From JAWXCE01 sp034440495 (GTDB lineage: Bacteria > Pseudomonadota > Alphaproteobacteria > Rhizobiales > Rhodomicrobiaceae): a DNA stretch of 35,585 bases. A program made the position numbers and the translations under genes. The notes under the pieces are model-generated. The model was not told the origin of the DNA. It did no database searches and worked only from the letters and a program-made list of their open reading frames with translations. Positions 1-7,147 of the stretch are shown piece by piece. Positions within the stretch are counted from its first letter, which is position 1. Every line of letters starts with the position of its first letter. The stretch is from positions 1 through 35,585 of the forward strand of contig JAWXCE010000018.1 in assembly GCA_034440495.1 (NCBI GenBank), in the 5' to 3' direction.

Positions 1-867
1 AAATGCGCGCGCGCATTTTTTGAGCGGTATTTCTCGGCGTACTCAGTTGCCCCACCCCAGAATGTTGGCCTTTTGACGGGCTATTTCGAGCCTGAGCTCC
101 AAGCTGCAGATGCGCCATCGCCTCATTATCCCCAACCCGTCTATTCGCGTCCCAACGACCTGGTTTTAGCTGGGCCAAAAGACGCTATTTCGAAGCAGCA
201 ACCTCCTCTCACGGCGGGGCGGCGCATCGACGGTGAGTTGCAGCCGTATTTCACACGTCGGGAGATAGACGCGGGTGCATTAAACGGACAAAATTTGGAG
301 ATTGCCTTCGCCGCCGACCCCATCGACCTGTTTATCATGCATGTTCAGGGCGGCGGTGTTTTGCAGTTTCCACACGGATCGCGCCGCGTCACTTTCGCAG
401 GTAAGAACGGCCATTCATATACGTCGATCGCCAAGCGCCTTATAGAGCGGGGAGAGCTGAACGCAGGAAATGCGAGCCTCGACACGTTGCTGCAATGGCT
501 TCGGGCAGACTTGGGTCGCGCGCAGGCTTTGATGAGCGAAAACGCCTCGTACATCTTTTTTGAGATGCTGCCCAACGGCGCGGACGCCCCCACAGGATCG
601 CTCGGCGCTTCGTTAACCACTGGCCGCAGTCTCGCTATTGACCCAGGATTTCATACACCCGGTCTTCCCATATGGGTGTCGGCTCCCGATCTGACGTTCG
701 ATGGAGAAGCGTTCGCCCGCTTGATGGTTGCCCAGGATACCGGCTCGGCCATTCGTGGTGCAGCGCGCGGAGACGTGTTTTGCGGAACGGGAGCGGCCGC
801 CGGACGAATTGCCGGCAGTATTAAACACAATTGCACGTTTTTCGTGTTAACTCCAAAGTCAGAATAG
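1..867 (+). CDS. mltA: Membrane-bound lytic murein transglycosylase A, 5' truncated by window edge
   Basis: MltA cleaves the MurNAc-GlcNAc bond of peptidoglycan to give 1,6-anhydro ends, acting in the periplasm. The frame is open from base 1 with no stop, so the N-terminus lies outside the window; the in-frame TTG at base 73 is internal, because MltA-like residues (FFERYFSAYSV) precede it. The substrate-binding MltA domain begins with LTGYFEPEL. The C-terminal 3D domain is clear: GLPIWVSAP, then AQDTGSAIRGAARGD with the Asp of AQDTG as the expected catalytic acid, and FCGTG. The Smr-domain gene follows after 28 bp, an arrangement common in alphaproteobacteria. Identification is firm; only the start is missing. 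Confidence 0.95.
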   Translation, partial: KCARAFFERYFSAYSVAPPQNVGLLTGYFEPELQAADAPSPHYPQPVYSRPNDLVLAGPKDAISKQQPPLTAGRRIDGELQPYFTRREIDAGALNGQNLEIAFAADPIDLFIMHVQGGGVLQFPHGSRRVTFAGKNGHSYTSIAKRLIERGELNAGNASLDTLLQWLRADLGRAQALMSENASYIFFEMLPNGADAPTGSLGASLTTGRSLAIDPGFHTPGLPIWVSAPDLTFDGEAFARLMVAQDTGSAIRGAARGDVFCGTGAAAGRIAGSIKHNCTFFVLTPKSE

Positions 868-895
868 CGCTTGCGTATTTGGAAGGAAGGCGCTG

Positions 896-1498
896 ATGAG
901 CGAAGGCAACCGCCGCCGCCCGCGAACGCTAAATGAGGATGAGGCCGCATTATGGGAATTCGCCATGCGCGGCGCTAAAAGCCTGCGCCCGCGCGAGCCT
1001 ACCTCGCTTCTCGGTATAGATGATGAAGACGTTGTTCGTGCGGTAAACCGGCTTGCAAAAACCGCATCTATCGCCGAACAGTTGCAAACTCCAAATCCTG
1101 CGCCTTCCAAACCAAAGCTAACGGCTGTTGAAATCGCCGAACTGGATCGTCGACAAACCCGTTTGATCGCCACGGGGCGCGCGGCTATCGACGCCCGGCT
1201 TGATCTGCATGGGATGAGGCAACAGGAAGCGCACGCGGCTCTAAAGTCATTCCTGCATTCTGCGCAATCGCGTGGTGCCCGGGTCGTTTTGGTTATCACC
1301 GGGAAGGGCGGTCGCCGCAAAACCAGCGAGCGCGAGTTTTTCCCTTATTCTGACGATGAGCCGGGTGTTCTGAAGCGATTGACGCCGCGCTGGCTGCAGG
1401 ACGCAGATTTGAGGCATCTGGTCGTGAGTTTTGGCGCATCCAGCGCGCAGCACGGCGGTGATGGCGCTCTCTATGTCAGGTTGCGCAAACCCCGCTAA
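896..1498 (+). CDS. Smr (MutS2 C-terminal-like) domain protein
   Basis: This 200-residue protein has a basic, low-complexity N-terminal half and a C-terminal Smr domain. The domain opens with LDLHGM at about residues 102-107 and continues with an ALKSFLHSA helix, a VLVITGKGG strand-loop, and GVLKRLTPRWL. These are the hallmark LDLHG and TGKG motifs of Smr endonuclease-like domains. Stand-alone Smr proteins are thought to be nucleases acting on DNA or RNA, but the substrate of this alphaproteobacterial group is not established. The ATG has a purine-rich AAGGAAGG element about 5 bp upstream. It probably shares a transcript with mltA; the functional link between the two is unknown. Confidence 0.9.
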   Translation: MSEGNRRRPRTLNEDEAALWEFAMRGAKSLRPREPTSLLGIDDEDVVRAVNRLAKTASIAEQLQTPNPAPSKPKLTAVEIAELDRRQTRLIATGRAAIDARLDLHGMRQQEAHAALKSFLHSAQSRGARVVLVITGKGGRRKTSEREFFPYSDDEPGVLKRLTPRWLQDADLRHLVVSFGASSAQHGGDGALYVRLRKPR

Positions 1499-1593
1499 AT
1501 GCGGCTCTGTTCAAAATGGACATGTGTTTGCCGATGTACTTCCCTATATGACATGTTCTTGCCAAGCAAAAATTAATAACTGGAGACACAATC

Positions 1594-1986
1594 ATGAAGA
1601 CATTTATTCGCTCCGCCGTTTCGGCGCTTGCTTTGGCAACGCTTATTCCGACCATCGCATCGGCCGAACAGTGGGAGCTGCTTGGCTCGCGCGAGGTTTC
1701 GCTCGATGCTGAACGCGACGAAATCAAAGTTGGCCGCAACGAAGGCAAATACAAGAAAATCCAGCTTCGCGTACGCGGCAACGACGTTGAGGTCCTTGAC
1801 CTCAAAGTGGTATACGGCAACGGTCGCGTGGATGATATTCGCGTCCGCGAAAACATCCGCCAAGGCGGCGAGACGCGCGGCATCGACCTTAAAGGCGACA
1901 ACCGTGTCATCGACCGTATCGTTATGGCGTACAAGCGCCCGGCCAACGGAAAAGGCAAGGCGACTGTCGAAGTTTACGGTAAGTAA
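1594..1986 (+). CDS. Small secreted protein, DUF2541-like
   Basis: The 130-residue product starts with a signal peptide (KTFIRSAVSALALATLIPTIASA) with an ASA-type cleavage site before EQWELLGSR. The mature part looks like a small beta-rich periplasmic domain: LLGSREVSL, KKIQLRVRGNDVEV, RGIDLKGDNRVIDRI and KATVEVYGK. This pattern resembles DUF2541 proteins such as E. coli YaaI, whose function is unknown; the assignment is by recalled pattern and is tentative. The ATG is preceded by TGGAG nine bases upstream. The gene stands alone, 95 bp after the Smr gene, and is followed by a hairpin that probably ends the transcript. Confidence 0.8.
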   Translation: MKTFIRSAVSALALATLIPTIASAEQWELLGSREVSLDAERDEIKVGRNEGKYKKIQLRVRGNDVEVLDLKVVYGNGRVDDIRVRENIRQGGETRGIDLKGDNRVIDRIVMAYKRPANGKGKATVEVYGK

Positions 1987-2009
1987 GGCTGGTCTGCGAA
2001 TTTAACATG

Positions 2010-2039
2010 AGGCCGCTATCTTCGATGGCGGCCTTATTT
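2010..2039 (+). terminator. Probable rho-independent terminator after the DUF2541-like gene
   Basis: AGGCCGC (2010-2016) pairs with GCGGCCT (2028-2034), giving a 7-bp GC-rich stem with an 11-base loop, followed by the T-rich stretch TATTTATT. It lies 23 bp after the stop codon. The T tract is imperfect, so strength is uncertain. Confidence 0.6.
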
Positions 2040-2222
2040 ATTGACGCACGCGCATCGTCTCGCGTTGACCTTGCGCGCATCTGACTGTATGCGTTTGTTT
2101 TGGCGCAACGCGAGCTATTCGCCGCGCTTTAACCGCTGGCTAAGGCAAATCTCGTATTTGGCATTAAAGTCTGTGAACTTTCACAGCGCCGACAGCCGCG
2201 AACAGAAGATAAGGACTATGCC

Positions 2223-2705
2223 ATGTATGCTGTCATCAAGACGGGCGGCAAGCAATATCGTGTTGCGGCCGAAGACACCCTCATCGTAGAAAAACTGGCT
2301 GGCGAACCCGGCGATGTTATCGAATTCGGCGAAGTGCTCATGCACGGCGCGGACGGCGAACCGACAATTGGCACGCCTTTCGTCTCCGGCGCGATGGTCT
2401 CCGCCGAAGTGGTCGAGCAGGGCCGCGCCGACAAGATCATCATTTTCAAGAAGAAGCGCCGCCAGAACTATCGGCGCCGCAACGGCCACCGCCAGGACAT
2501 CACCACGGTGCGCATTCTTGAAATTCTGATCGACGGCAAAAAGGCGAAGCAATCCGCCACCCCGAAAGCCAAAGCTGAAACCGCGATGGCAGAAACGCCA
2601 AAGGCGAAGCCGAAAAAAGCGCCCGCTTCCGATCAGGCAGTAGACGCCTCCGCCGAGCCGAAACCAAAAGCGGGCAAAAAGCCCGCGAAGCAATCTGACG
2701 AATAG
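2223..2705 (+). CDS. rplU: 50S ribosomal protein L21 with long C-terminal tail
   Basis: L21 binds 23S rRNA in the large ribosomal subunit. The core (about residues 1-103) has the family pattern: MYAVIKTGGKQYRV at the start, then IIIFKKKRRQNYRRRNGHRQ and TTVRILEI. Family members are usually about 100-105 residues; this one is 160 because of an Ala/Lys/Pro-rich tail from about residue 104, with repeats of the PKAK and KPKA type. Such tails are known in alphaproteobacterial L21 but vary in length and are probably disordered. The ATG has AGGA about 7 bases upstream. rpmA follows after 12 bp and is surely co-transcribed. Confidence 0.97.
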   Translation: MYAVIKTGGKQYRVAAEDTLIVEKLAGEPGDVIEFGEVLMHGADGEPTIGTPFVSGAMVSAEVVEQGRADKIIIFKKKRRQNYRRRNGHRQDITTVRILEILIDGKKAKQSATPKAKAETAMAETPKAKPKKAPASDQAVDASAEPKPKAGKKPAKQSDE

Positions 2706-2717
2706 GAGCACCAATCC

Positions 2718-2987
2718 ATGGCAACCAAAAAGGCAGGCGGCTCGTCCAGGAACGGTCGCGACTCAGCCGGGCGGAGACTGGGCGTTAAAAAGTCCGGCGG
2801 ATCGCACGTGATCCCCGGCAACATCATCGTGCGCCAGCGCGGCACGACCTGGCATCCCGGCGACAACGTCGGCATGGGCGTCGATCACACGCTGTTTGCG
2901 AAAGCCGAGGGCGTGGTCGAGTTCAAGGAAAAGCGCAACGGCCGCACTTTCATTTCGGTCGTTCCGGCGGAAACCGGGAAAGTCTGA
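2718..2987 (+). CDS. rpmA: 50S ribosomal protein L27
   Basis: L27 lies near the peptidyl transferase centre, with its N-terminus reaching the tRNA acceptor ends. The 89-residue product matches the family in length and sequence: MATKKAGGSSRNGRDSAGRR, then LGVKKSGG, GNIIVRQRGT, HPGDNVGMG and DHTLFAKAEGVV. The N-terminus begins directly with the mature-type MATKKAGG, so no Firmicutes-style N-terminal cleavage extension is present. A ribosome binding site AGGAG lies 10 bases before the ATG. It forms the standard rplU-rpmA operon and is followed by a strong terminator. Confidence 0.98.
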   Translation: MATKKAGGSSRNGRDSAGRRLGVKKSGGSHVIPGNIIVRQRGTTWHPGDNVGMGVDHTLFAKAEGVVEFKEKRNGRTFISVVPAETGKV

Positions 2988-3021
2988 CCGGCATCCGGCA
3001 TAGGCTTTCATTTTGATTTGG

Positions 3022-3052
3022 AAGCTCGCGGGCAATCTCGCGAGCTTTTCTG
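3022..3052 (+). terminator. Rho-independent terminator of rplU-rpmA
   Basis: A perfect 9-bp stem, AAGCTCGCG (3022-3030) with CGCGAGCTT (3039-3047), closes an 8-base loop and runs into TTTCTGTTT. It sits 34 bp after the rpmA stop and ahead of the GNAT gene, so the latter probably depends on read-through or its own promoter. Confidence 0.85.
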
Positions 3053-3075
3053 TTTGAGTCAGGCGGAGCAGAGTT

Positions 3076-3639
3076 TTGCCCCAACCGGTGTTGACAACCA
3101 AGCGACTGATCTTGCGCCCGTTTCGCAGCGGCGACGCGCCTGTGATTGCGCGTCTGGCCAATCATCCCTCCATCGCAGAAATAACGGCCACTATCCGGTA
3201 TCCTTACCCCGCCCTCGACACTGTGCGTTTCGTCCGCTGTATGCTGACGCGCCCCGAAGATGCGACAAGGGGGCCATTCTTGTTGACGTTGAAAAGCAAT
3301 CCTTGTTATGCAGTAGGGGCTGCGGGGCTGCATACAGGAAAGCACGGCTACCTGATTGGTTATTGGGTTGGGGCGGCGTTTCGCCGACGCGTATACGCCA
3401 GTGAGGCGGCGCGCGCGCTGGCGCAGTATGGTTTTGAGACCTTGGAGCTGCCCGTCATCGAAATTTCATGCCGCACCCATAACCATGCTTCAAGACGTAT
3501 TATCGAAAGGCTTGGCGGTCGCGGGCCGAAGTTGCGAATGGGTTGGTCGCGTATGTTGGGGCAAAAAATGCCGACGCTTTATTATGATGTAACGCGCGGT
3601 AATTTTCTCAGCAGCAACCGCCTTAGGCTCAGCCGATGA
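3076..3639 (+). CDS. GNAT family N-acetyltransferase (RimJ/RimL-like)
   Basis: The 187-residue protein begins LTTKRLILRPFRSGDA, the typical opening of RimJ/RimL-type GNAT enzymes, and has the acetyl-CoA-binding region around IGYWVGAAFRRRVYASEAARAL and a late CRTHNHASRRIIERLGG segment (the N-S-x-R-hinge equivalent). It should transfer acetyl from acetyl-CoA to an amine or protein N-terminus; the substrate cannot be read from sequence. The start is TTG at 3076, chosen because AGGCGGAG lies 7 bases upstream; GTG at 3088 is an alternative. In many alphaproteobacteria a GNAT gene sits between rpmA and obgE; here obgE is absent and a peptidase gene follows, overlapping by ATGA. Confidence 0.88.
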   Translation: MPQPVLTTKRLILRPFRSGDAPVIARLANHPSIAEITATIRYPYPALDTVRFVRCMLTRPEDATRGPFLLTLKSNPCYAVGAAGLHTGKHGYLIGYWVGAAFRRRVYASEAARALAQYGFETLELPVIEISCRTHNHASRRIIERLGGRGPKLRMGWSRMLGQKMPTLYYDVTRGNFLSSNRLRLSR

Positions 3640-4322
3640 GCGTGCTTATTATCGGCGTTATCCTGCTTGGTTTGGCCGCTGTCGCCCCGCAATGGTGGGT
3701 GAAATCCACGCTGCGTCGGCATGGCGGCGACCGGCCCGATCTGGGCGGCACCGGCGGCGAACTGGCGCGTCACGTGCTGGATGAAATGAAGCTCAACCAT
3801 GTAGGCGTCGAGGAAACCGAAATCGGCGACCACTATGACCCGGACACAAAAACCGTGCGGCTTTCGCGTGATAACTTTGGCGGGCGTTCGGTGACAGCGA
3901 TTGCGGTCGCCGCGCACGAGGTCGGCCACGCCATGCAGGATGCGACGGACTACCGCGCGTTTCGCGCCCGCACCGCCATCGCGCGGCAGGCTGTCTGGAT
4001 TCAGCGCCTAGGTTCCGTGGTGATGCTGCTGGCGCCGCTCGCCGCCATCGCATTGCGCGGTCCGGGCGGCTTTATTTTGGAGATTTTGGCGGGTCTCGCG
4101 ATTTTGAGCATGAGCGTCGTCATGCATCTCGCGACGCTGCCGGTCGAGTTCGACGCAAGCTACAAACGCGCGCTGCCTTTGCTGGAAGCGGGTAACTTCC
4201 TCCCGCCGGAAGATATGCCCGCCGCGCGCGAGATATTGCGCGCCGCAGCCTTTACATACGTCGCCGCCGCGCTCATGACTCTGGTCAACGTCTTTTACTG
4301 GCTCCGCGTGCTGCGGCTTTAA
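3636..4322 (+). CDS. Membrane zinc metallopeptidase, YugP-like (PF04298)
   Basis: The 228-residue protein has an N-terminal membrane segment (residues 2-20), a zinc-binding HEVGH motif at residues 94-98 within VAVAAHEVGHAMQ, a DYRAFRAR stretch, two more hydrophobic segments around residues 125-165, and a conserved LPVEFDAS segment that in this family follows the zinc site. These features fit the neutral zinc metallopeptidase family typified by Bacillus YugP, whose substrates are unknown. It overlaps the GNAT stop by 4 bp, so the two are translationally coupled. A final hydrophobic helix lies at the C-terminus. The family call is strong; the biological role is not known. Confidence 0.9.
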   Translation: MSVLIIGVILLGLAAVAPQWWVKSTLRRHGGDRPDLGGTGGELARHVLDEMKLNHVGVEETEIGDHYDPDTKTVRLSRDNFGGRSVTAIAVAAHEVGHAMQDATDYRAFRARTAIARQAVWIQRLGSVVMLLAPLAAIALRGPGGFILEILAGLAILSMSVVMHLATLPVEFDASYKRALPLLEAGNFLPPEDMPAAREILRAAAFTYVAAALMTLVNVFYWLRVLRL

Positions 4323-4348
4323 GCAACGGACTATTAGGTTTACAAACT

Positions 4349-4420
4349 CCGTCATTGCCGGGCTAGACACAGCAATCCAGTTTTGTGGCTGGATGCCCGG
4401 GTAAAGCCCGGGCATGACGG
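4349..4420. repeat. Dispersed intergenic inverted repeat, copy 1
   Basis: Left arm 4349-4380 and right arm 4389-4420 form an imperfect inverted repeat of 32-base arms. Both ends read CCGTCAT or its complement, with CCGGGC cores and CAATCCAG/CTGGATG inner ends. A second, more diverged copy lies at 15166-15260. Elements with GCCCGGGCATGACGG ends are common between genes in alphaproteobacteria. The right end supplies a spurious ATG at 4414 just ahead of rimO. Confidence 0.75.
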
Positions 4421-4434
4421 CGGAGATTAGGACT

Positions 4435-5787
4435 ATGCAAATTAAAACTGGAAAACAATCGGCGCCAAAGGTCGGATTTGTCAGCCTTGGCTGTGCGAAG
4501 GCGCTGGTCGATAGCGAGCGCATTATCACGCGCCTGACAGCAGAGGGCTACGCGATTGCGCCCAGCTATGACGGTGCAGATGTTGTAGTCGTTAACACTT
4601 GCGGTTTTCTCGACAGCGCCAAGGCTGAAAGTCTTGAAGCTATCGGCGAGGCCATGGCGCAGAACGGCCGCGTGATCGTGACGGGCTGCTTCGGGCTGGA
4701 CAGAAAAGTGCTCGAGACTTACCCGGACGTGCTCGCCGTCACCGGCCCGCACCAATACGATGCGGTGATGGACGCCGTTCATACCGCCGCGCCTGCGCCG
4801 CACGCGCCGTACCTTGACCTCGTGCCGCGCTCCGGTCTGCGCCTGACGCCCTCGCATTATGCCTATCTGAAAATCTCCGAGGGCTGCAACAACAAGTGCT
4901 CCTTCTGCATTATCCCCGATTTGCGGGGCCGGTTAGCCAGTCGTCCGGCAGGCGATGTGATGCGTGAGGCGGAGGCGCTGGTGGAAGCTGGTGTGAGCGA
5001 GTTACTCGTTGTCAGCCAGGATACAAGCGCTTACGGCGTCGACATCAAGTTTGCGCAAAGTAACTGGAATGGACAGGCGCTGAAAGCGCGCTTTTATGAA
5101 CTGTGCGAGGCGCTCGGAAATCTCGGCGTGTGGGTGCGGCTACACTATGTCTACCCTTATCCGCACGTGGACGAAGTGCTGCCATTGATGGCTGCGGGCA
5201 AAATCCTGCCTTATCTTGATATTCCGTTTCAGCACGCTAGCCCGAACGTACTGAAAGCCATGCGTCGTCCAGCCGCCGCCGAGCAAACGCTGGAGCGCAT
5301 CGCGCGCTGGCGCCAAGCCGTACCCGACCTCGCAATTCGCTCTACATTTATCGTAGGCTTTCCCGGCGAAACCAGTGAGGACTTTGAAATCCTTCTAGCC
5401 TGGTTGCAAGCGGCGCGACTGACCCGTGTTGGCTGCTTTAAGTATGAGAATGTCGATGGCGCCCGCTCCAGGGACTTGCCGGGCCATGTACCGGATGAAC
5501 TTAAAGCGGAGCGTTATCACCGTTTCATGGAAGTGCAAAAGGCCGTAAGCGAAAGCGTTCTTTCAACTCGAATTGGACGTACACTGGACGTGTTAATCGA
5601 TGAGGTGGACGAAGAAGGCGCAACTGGCCGCTCAGCCTGGGACGCGCCTGAGATTGACGGGTGTGTATTCCTCAACGGCGAAACCGATCTCCAGCCTGGC
5701 GACATGGCCAAAGTAAAGATCGATTACGCAGATGAGTATGATTTATGGGGAAGTTTAAGTAATGACGATTTAGATCCGTCTAACTAA
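4435..5787 (+). CDS. rimO: Ribosomal protein S12 methylthiotransferase RimO
   Basis: RimO is a radical-SAM enzyme that adds a methylthio group to a conserved Asp of ribosomal protein S12. The N-terminal MTTase domain carries the three auxiliary cluster cysteines: C20 in VSLGCAKALVDSE, C56 in NTCGFLDSAK, and C85 in TGCFG. The radical-SAM triad CxxxCxxC is C151, C155 and C158 in SEGCNNKCSFC, followed by RGRLASRP. A TRAM domain ends the protein (GRTLDVLIDEV to LWGSL). I chose ATG 4435 over ATG 4414 because the latter lies inside the intergenic repeat and 4435 has TAGGA a few bases upstream. Its 3' end overlaps the convergent membrane protein gene by 18 bp. Confidence 0.96.
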   Translation: MQIKTGKQSAPKVGFVSLGCAKALVDSERIITRLTAEGYAIAPSYDGADVVVVNTCGFLDSAKAESLEAIGEAMAQNGRVIVTGCFGLDRKVLETYPDVLAVTGPHQYDAVMDAVHTAAPAPHAPYLDLVPRSGLRLTPSHYAYLKISEGCNNKCSFCIIPDLRGRLASRPAGDVMREAEALVEAGVSELLVVSQDTSAYGVDIKFAQSNWNGQALKARFYELCEALGNLGVWVRLHYVYPYPHVDEVLPLMAAGKILPYLDIPFQHASPNVLKAMRRPAAAEQTLERIARWRQAVPDLAIRSTFIVGFPGETSEDFEILLAWLQAARLTRVGCFKYENVDGARSRDLPGHVPDELKAERYHRFMEVQKAVSESVLSTRIGRTLDVLIDEVDEEGATGRSAWDAPEIDGCVFLNGETDLQPGDMAKVKIDYADEYDLWGSLSNDDLDPSN

Positions 5788-6189
5788 AACGATAGCAGCA
5801 ACGATGCCCAGAACTGAAAGCTTTAACGGATTTTGACGTACAATCCTAGTTACTTCACGTTGAGCATACTCGATATTTTCGCTACTTGTAAGTTTGCCAA
5901 TGGCAGCCGTTGGGTTACTCAAAAAATCATCACCTTTGGAGTGTGATTTTCCAGACATTGCATAATGTACGATAAGTCCACCGGCACCCAGAAGCAGAGC
6001 AACAATAAATGCAGCGCCGGCCGGACCTCGTGACGGACTCAGTCCGTAAAATATGGCTATACTTACAAAGATTACTGCAAGCAGAAGTAGCAAACCAACA
6101 ATAATGCTATTGACCACATTCTGCATCACATCTTTAGCGGCTGACGCTGCTCTCGCTGCTCCAACCGCAGACAGTAGGGCACCCCACAT
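5770..6189 (-). CDS. Small membrane protein, function unknown (holin/YqjE-like context)
   Basis: The 139-residue protein has two central membrane segments (about residues 27-50 and 55-77) and a third, short one near the C-terminus (SVLGIVAAIVLVRR), separated by a polar stretch with QREVTRIVRQNP. It lies 6 bp downstream of the DUF883-type gene on the same strand, so they form a two-gene operon. In E. coli the DUF883 protein YqjD is likewise followed by a small membrane protein, YqjE; by analogy this could be an equivalent partner, but that is inference. The last 18 bp overlap rimO tail to tail. Base composition is more AT-rich than in rimO. Confidence 0.75.
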   Translation of the reverse strand: MWGALLSAVGAARAASAAKDVMQNVVNSIIVGLLLLLAVIFVSIAIFYGLSPSRGPAGAAFIVALLLGAGGLIVHYAMSGKSHSKGDDFLSNPTAAIGKLTSSENIEYAQREVTRIVRQNPLKLSVLGIVAAIVLVRRI

Positions 6190-6195
6190 TGAACA

Positions 6196-6450
6196 TTACC
6201 GGCTTAAAATTGCGCCAAAGATGAAACCAACGCCAACTGCGACCGCAGCGGCCGTTAGAGGGCTTTTACGTATTGCGGCTTCCAGATCATGCATTTTTTC
6301 TTCCGCCATTTCCTTAGCCTCGGACATCTGATCCTGAGCAGCACTTTTCAGATCGCGGGCACCACTTTCAGCATCTCGTTTCATATCGCGGCCCATGTCC
6401 TTAGCTTCACGGCCCATGTCTTTCGCGCGATCTTTATAATCTTCAGCCAT
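6196..6450 (-). CDS. DUF883 (ElaB/YqjD/YgaM-like) membrane-anchored helical protein
   Basis: The 84-residue product is a long amphipathic helix rich in Lys, Asp, Glu and Met, with repeated AKDMGRE/AKDMGRD units, followed by a single C-terminal membrane helix (SPLTAAAVAVGVGFIFGAIL) ending in SR. This matches the layout of the DUF883 family; in E. coli these are tail-anchored, stationary-phase-associated proteins, some of which bind ribosomes. I chose the ATG at 6450 because AAGGAG sits 6 bases upstream; an ATG at 6480 and one at 6456 would add residues without a better site. It leads a two-gene operon with the membrane protein at 5770-6189. Confidence 0.82.
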   Translation of the reverse strand: MAEDYKDRAKDMGREAKDMGRDMKRDAESGARDLKSAAQDQMSEAKEMAEEKMHDLEAAIRKSPLTAAAVAVGVGFIFGAILSR

Positions 6451-6568
6451 CGTCATCTCCTTAAGTTTGATTACCGACAACGAACGCCGCGAACCTCCAT
6501 AAGTTCCGGCCCGGCAGGTCTAGCTGCGGATCATTGAGTTGATTGTGCGCTAGGAGTAAGCTCGCCCC

Positions 6569-6796
6569 ATGACAGATTTACTTGACGAAGCTATCGCTAA
6601 AATTCGTCAGCTTTGTCCCGAGCGGCAGGAAGAGGCCGCTTTAGCGCTCCTCGCCATCGCGGATGAAGACAAGATATACCATCTATCAGCGGAAGAATAC
6701 GCCGAGGTTTTTGAAGGATTGGCTGAGATCGAGCGCGGCGAGATGGCTACAGGTGAGGAAGTTGAGGCCGTAAAACGCCGCCACAGGCTTTTGTGA
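6569..6796 (+). CDS. Type II antitoxin-like protein (partner of RelE/ParE-type toxin)
   Basis: The 75-residue acidic protein (LLDEAIAKIRQLCPERQEEAALALLAIADED, then a EYAEVFEGLAEIERGEMATGEEVEAVKRRH tail) has the look of short antitoxins paired with RelE/ParE toxins: a helical N-terminal part and a C-terminal segment resembling the toxin-binding ...GEMATxEEVEAxxRR pattern. Its stop overlaps the GTG start of the toxin remnant by 4 bp (GTGA), the usual antitoxin-toxin coupling. TAGGAG lies upstream but at a long spacing. Because the toxin frame is broken, this antitoxin is probably an orphan now. The exact antitoxin fold is not certain. Confidence 0.8.
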   Translation: MTDLLDEAIAKIRQLCPERQEEAALALLAIADEDKIYHLSAEEYAEVFEGLAEIERGEMATGEEVEAVKRRHRLL

Positions 6797-7059
6797 AAGT
6801 CCGCTACTCCCGCCGCGCATTGGCGCAGTTGGATTATCCTGTATCGATTTTGAGAAGGAAAGCCCTAGTTCCGCAGTAGCTATTAATGTCAAAATAGATG
6901 CGGCAATTGAAAACCTGAAATGTTTCCCCCAGCTTGGCCGCCGAACAAATGAAAAGAGTGTTCGCGTAATTATTGAGGCAAAATATCGCCACCGTATTTT
7001 TTATACGGTGCGAGGACGAAGTTTTAATCGTCCGAATTCTGCACCGCTCGCAAAAATAA
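6793..7059 (+). pseudogene. RelE/ParE-type toxin, broken by two frameshifts
   Basis: Reading frame 1 from GTG 6793 gives VKVRYSRRALAQLD, the usual start of RelE/ParE toxins, then hits a stop at 6877. From about 6840 the family sequence continues in another frame: FEKESPSSAVAINVKID, NLKCFPQLGRRT, RVIIEAKYRHRIFYTVRG. At about 7014 it returns to the first frame, giving DEVLIVRILHRSQK and a stop at 7057-7059, an ideal toxin C-terminus. Two compensating indels (near 6835-6840 and 7013-7015) therefore disrupt an otherwise full-length, 88-residue toxin. No single frame can make it. A decayed toxin next to an intact antitoxin is a common end state of such modules; sequence error at two nearby sites is the alternative. 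Confidence 0.82.
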
Positions 7060-7147
7060 CAGATCCAAATTGTGCATGACGGAGATGAACGCGCCTCGCC
7101 TGCGGCGCGAATCGCTTAGTTTGCGCCAAGGTTAAGCGGGGGCGGGC

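Noticed and set aside
2065..2093. TTGACC-TATGCG as the rplU promoter
   Set aside because: The -10 match is poor and other placements are equally good, so I cannot support it.
4414..4434. ATG 4414 as the rimO start
   Set aside because: It lies in the right end of a dispersed repeat, and ATG 4435 has a better ribosome binding site and family-like N-terminus.
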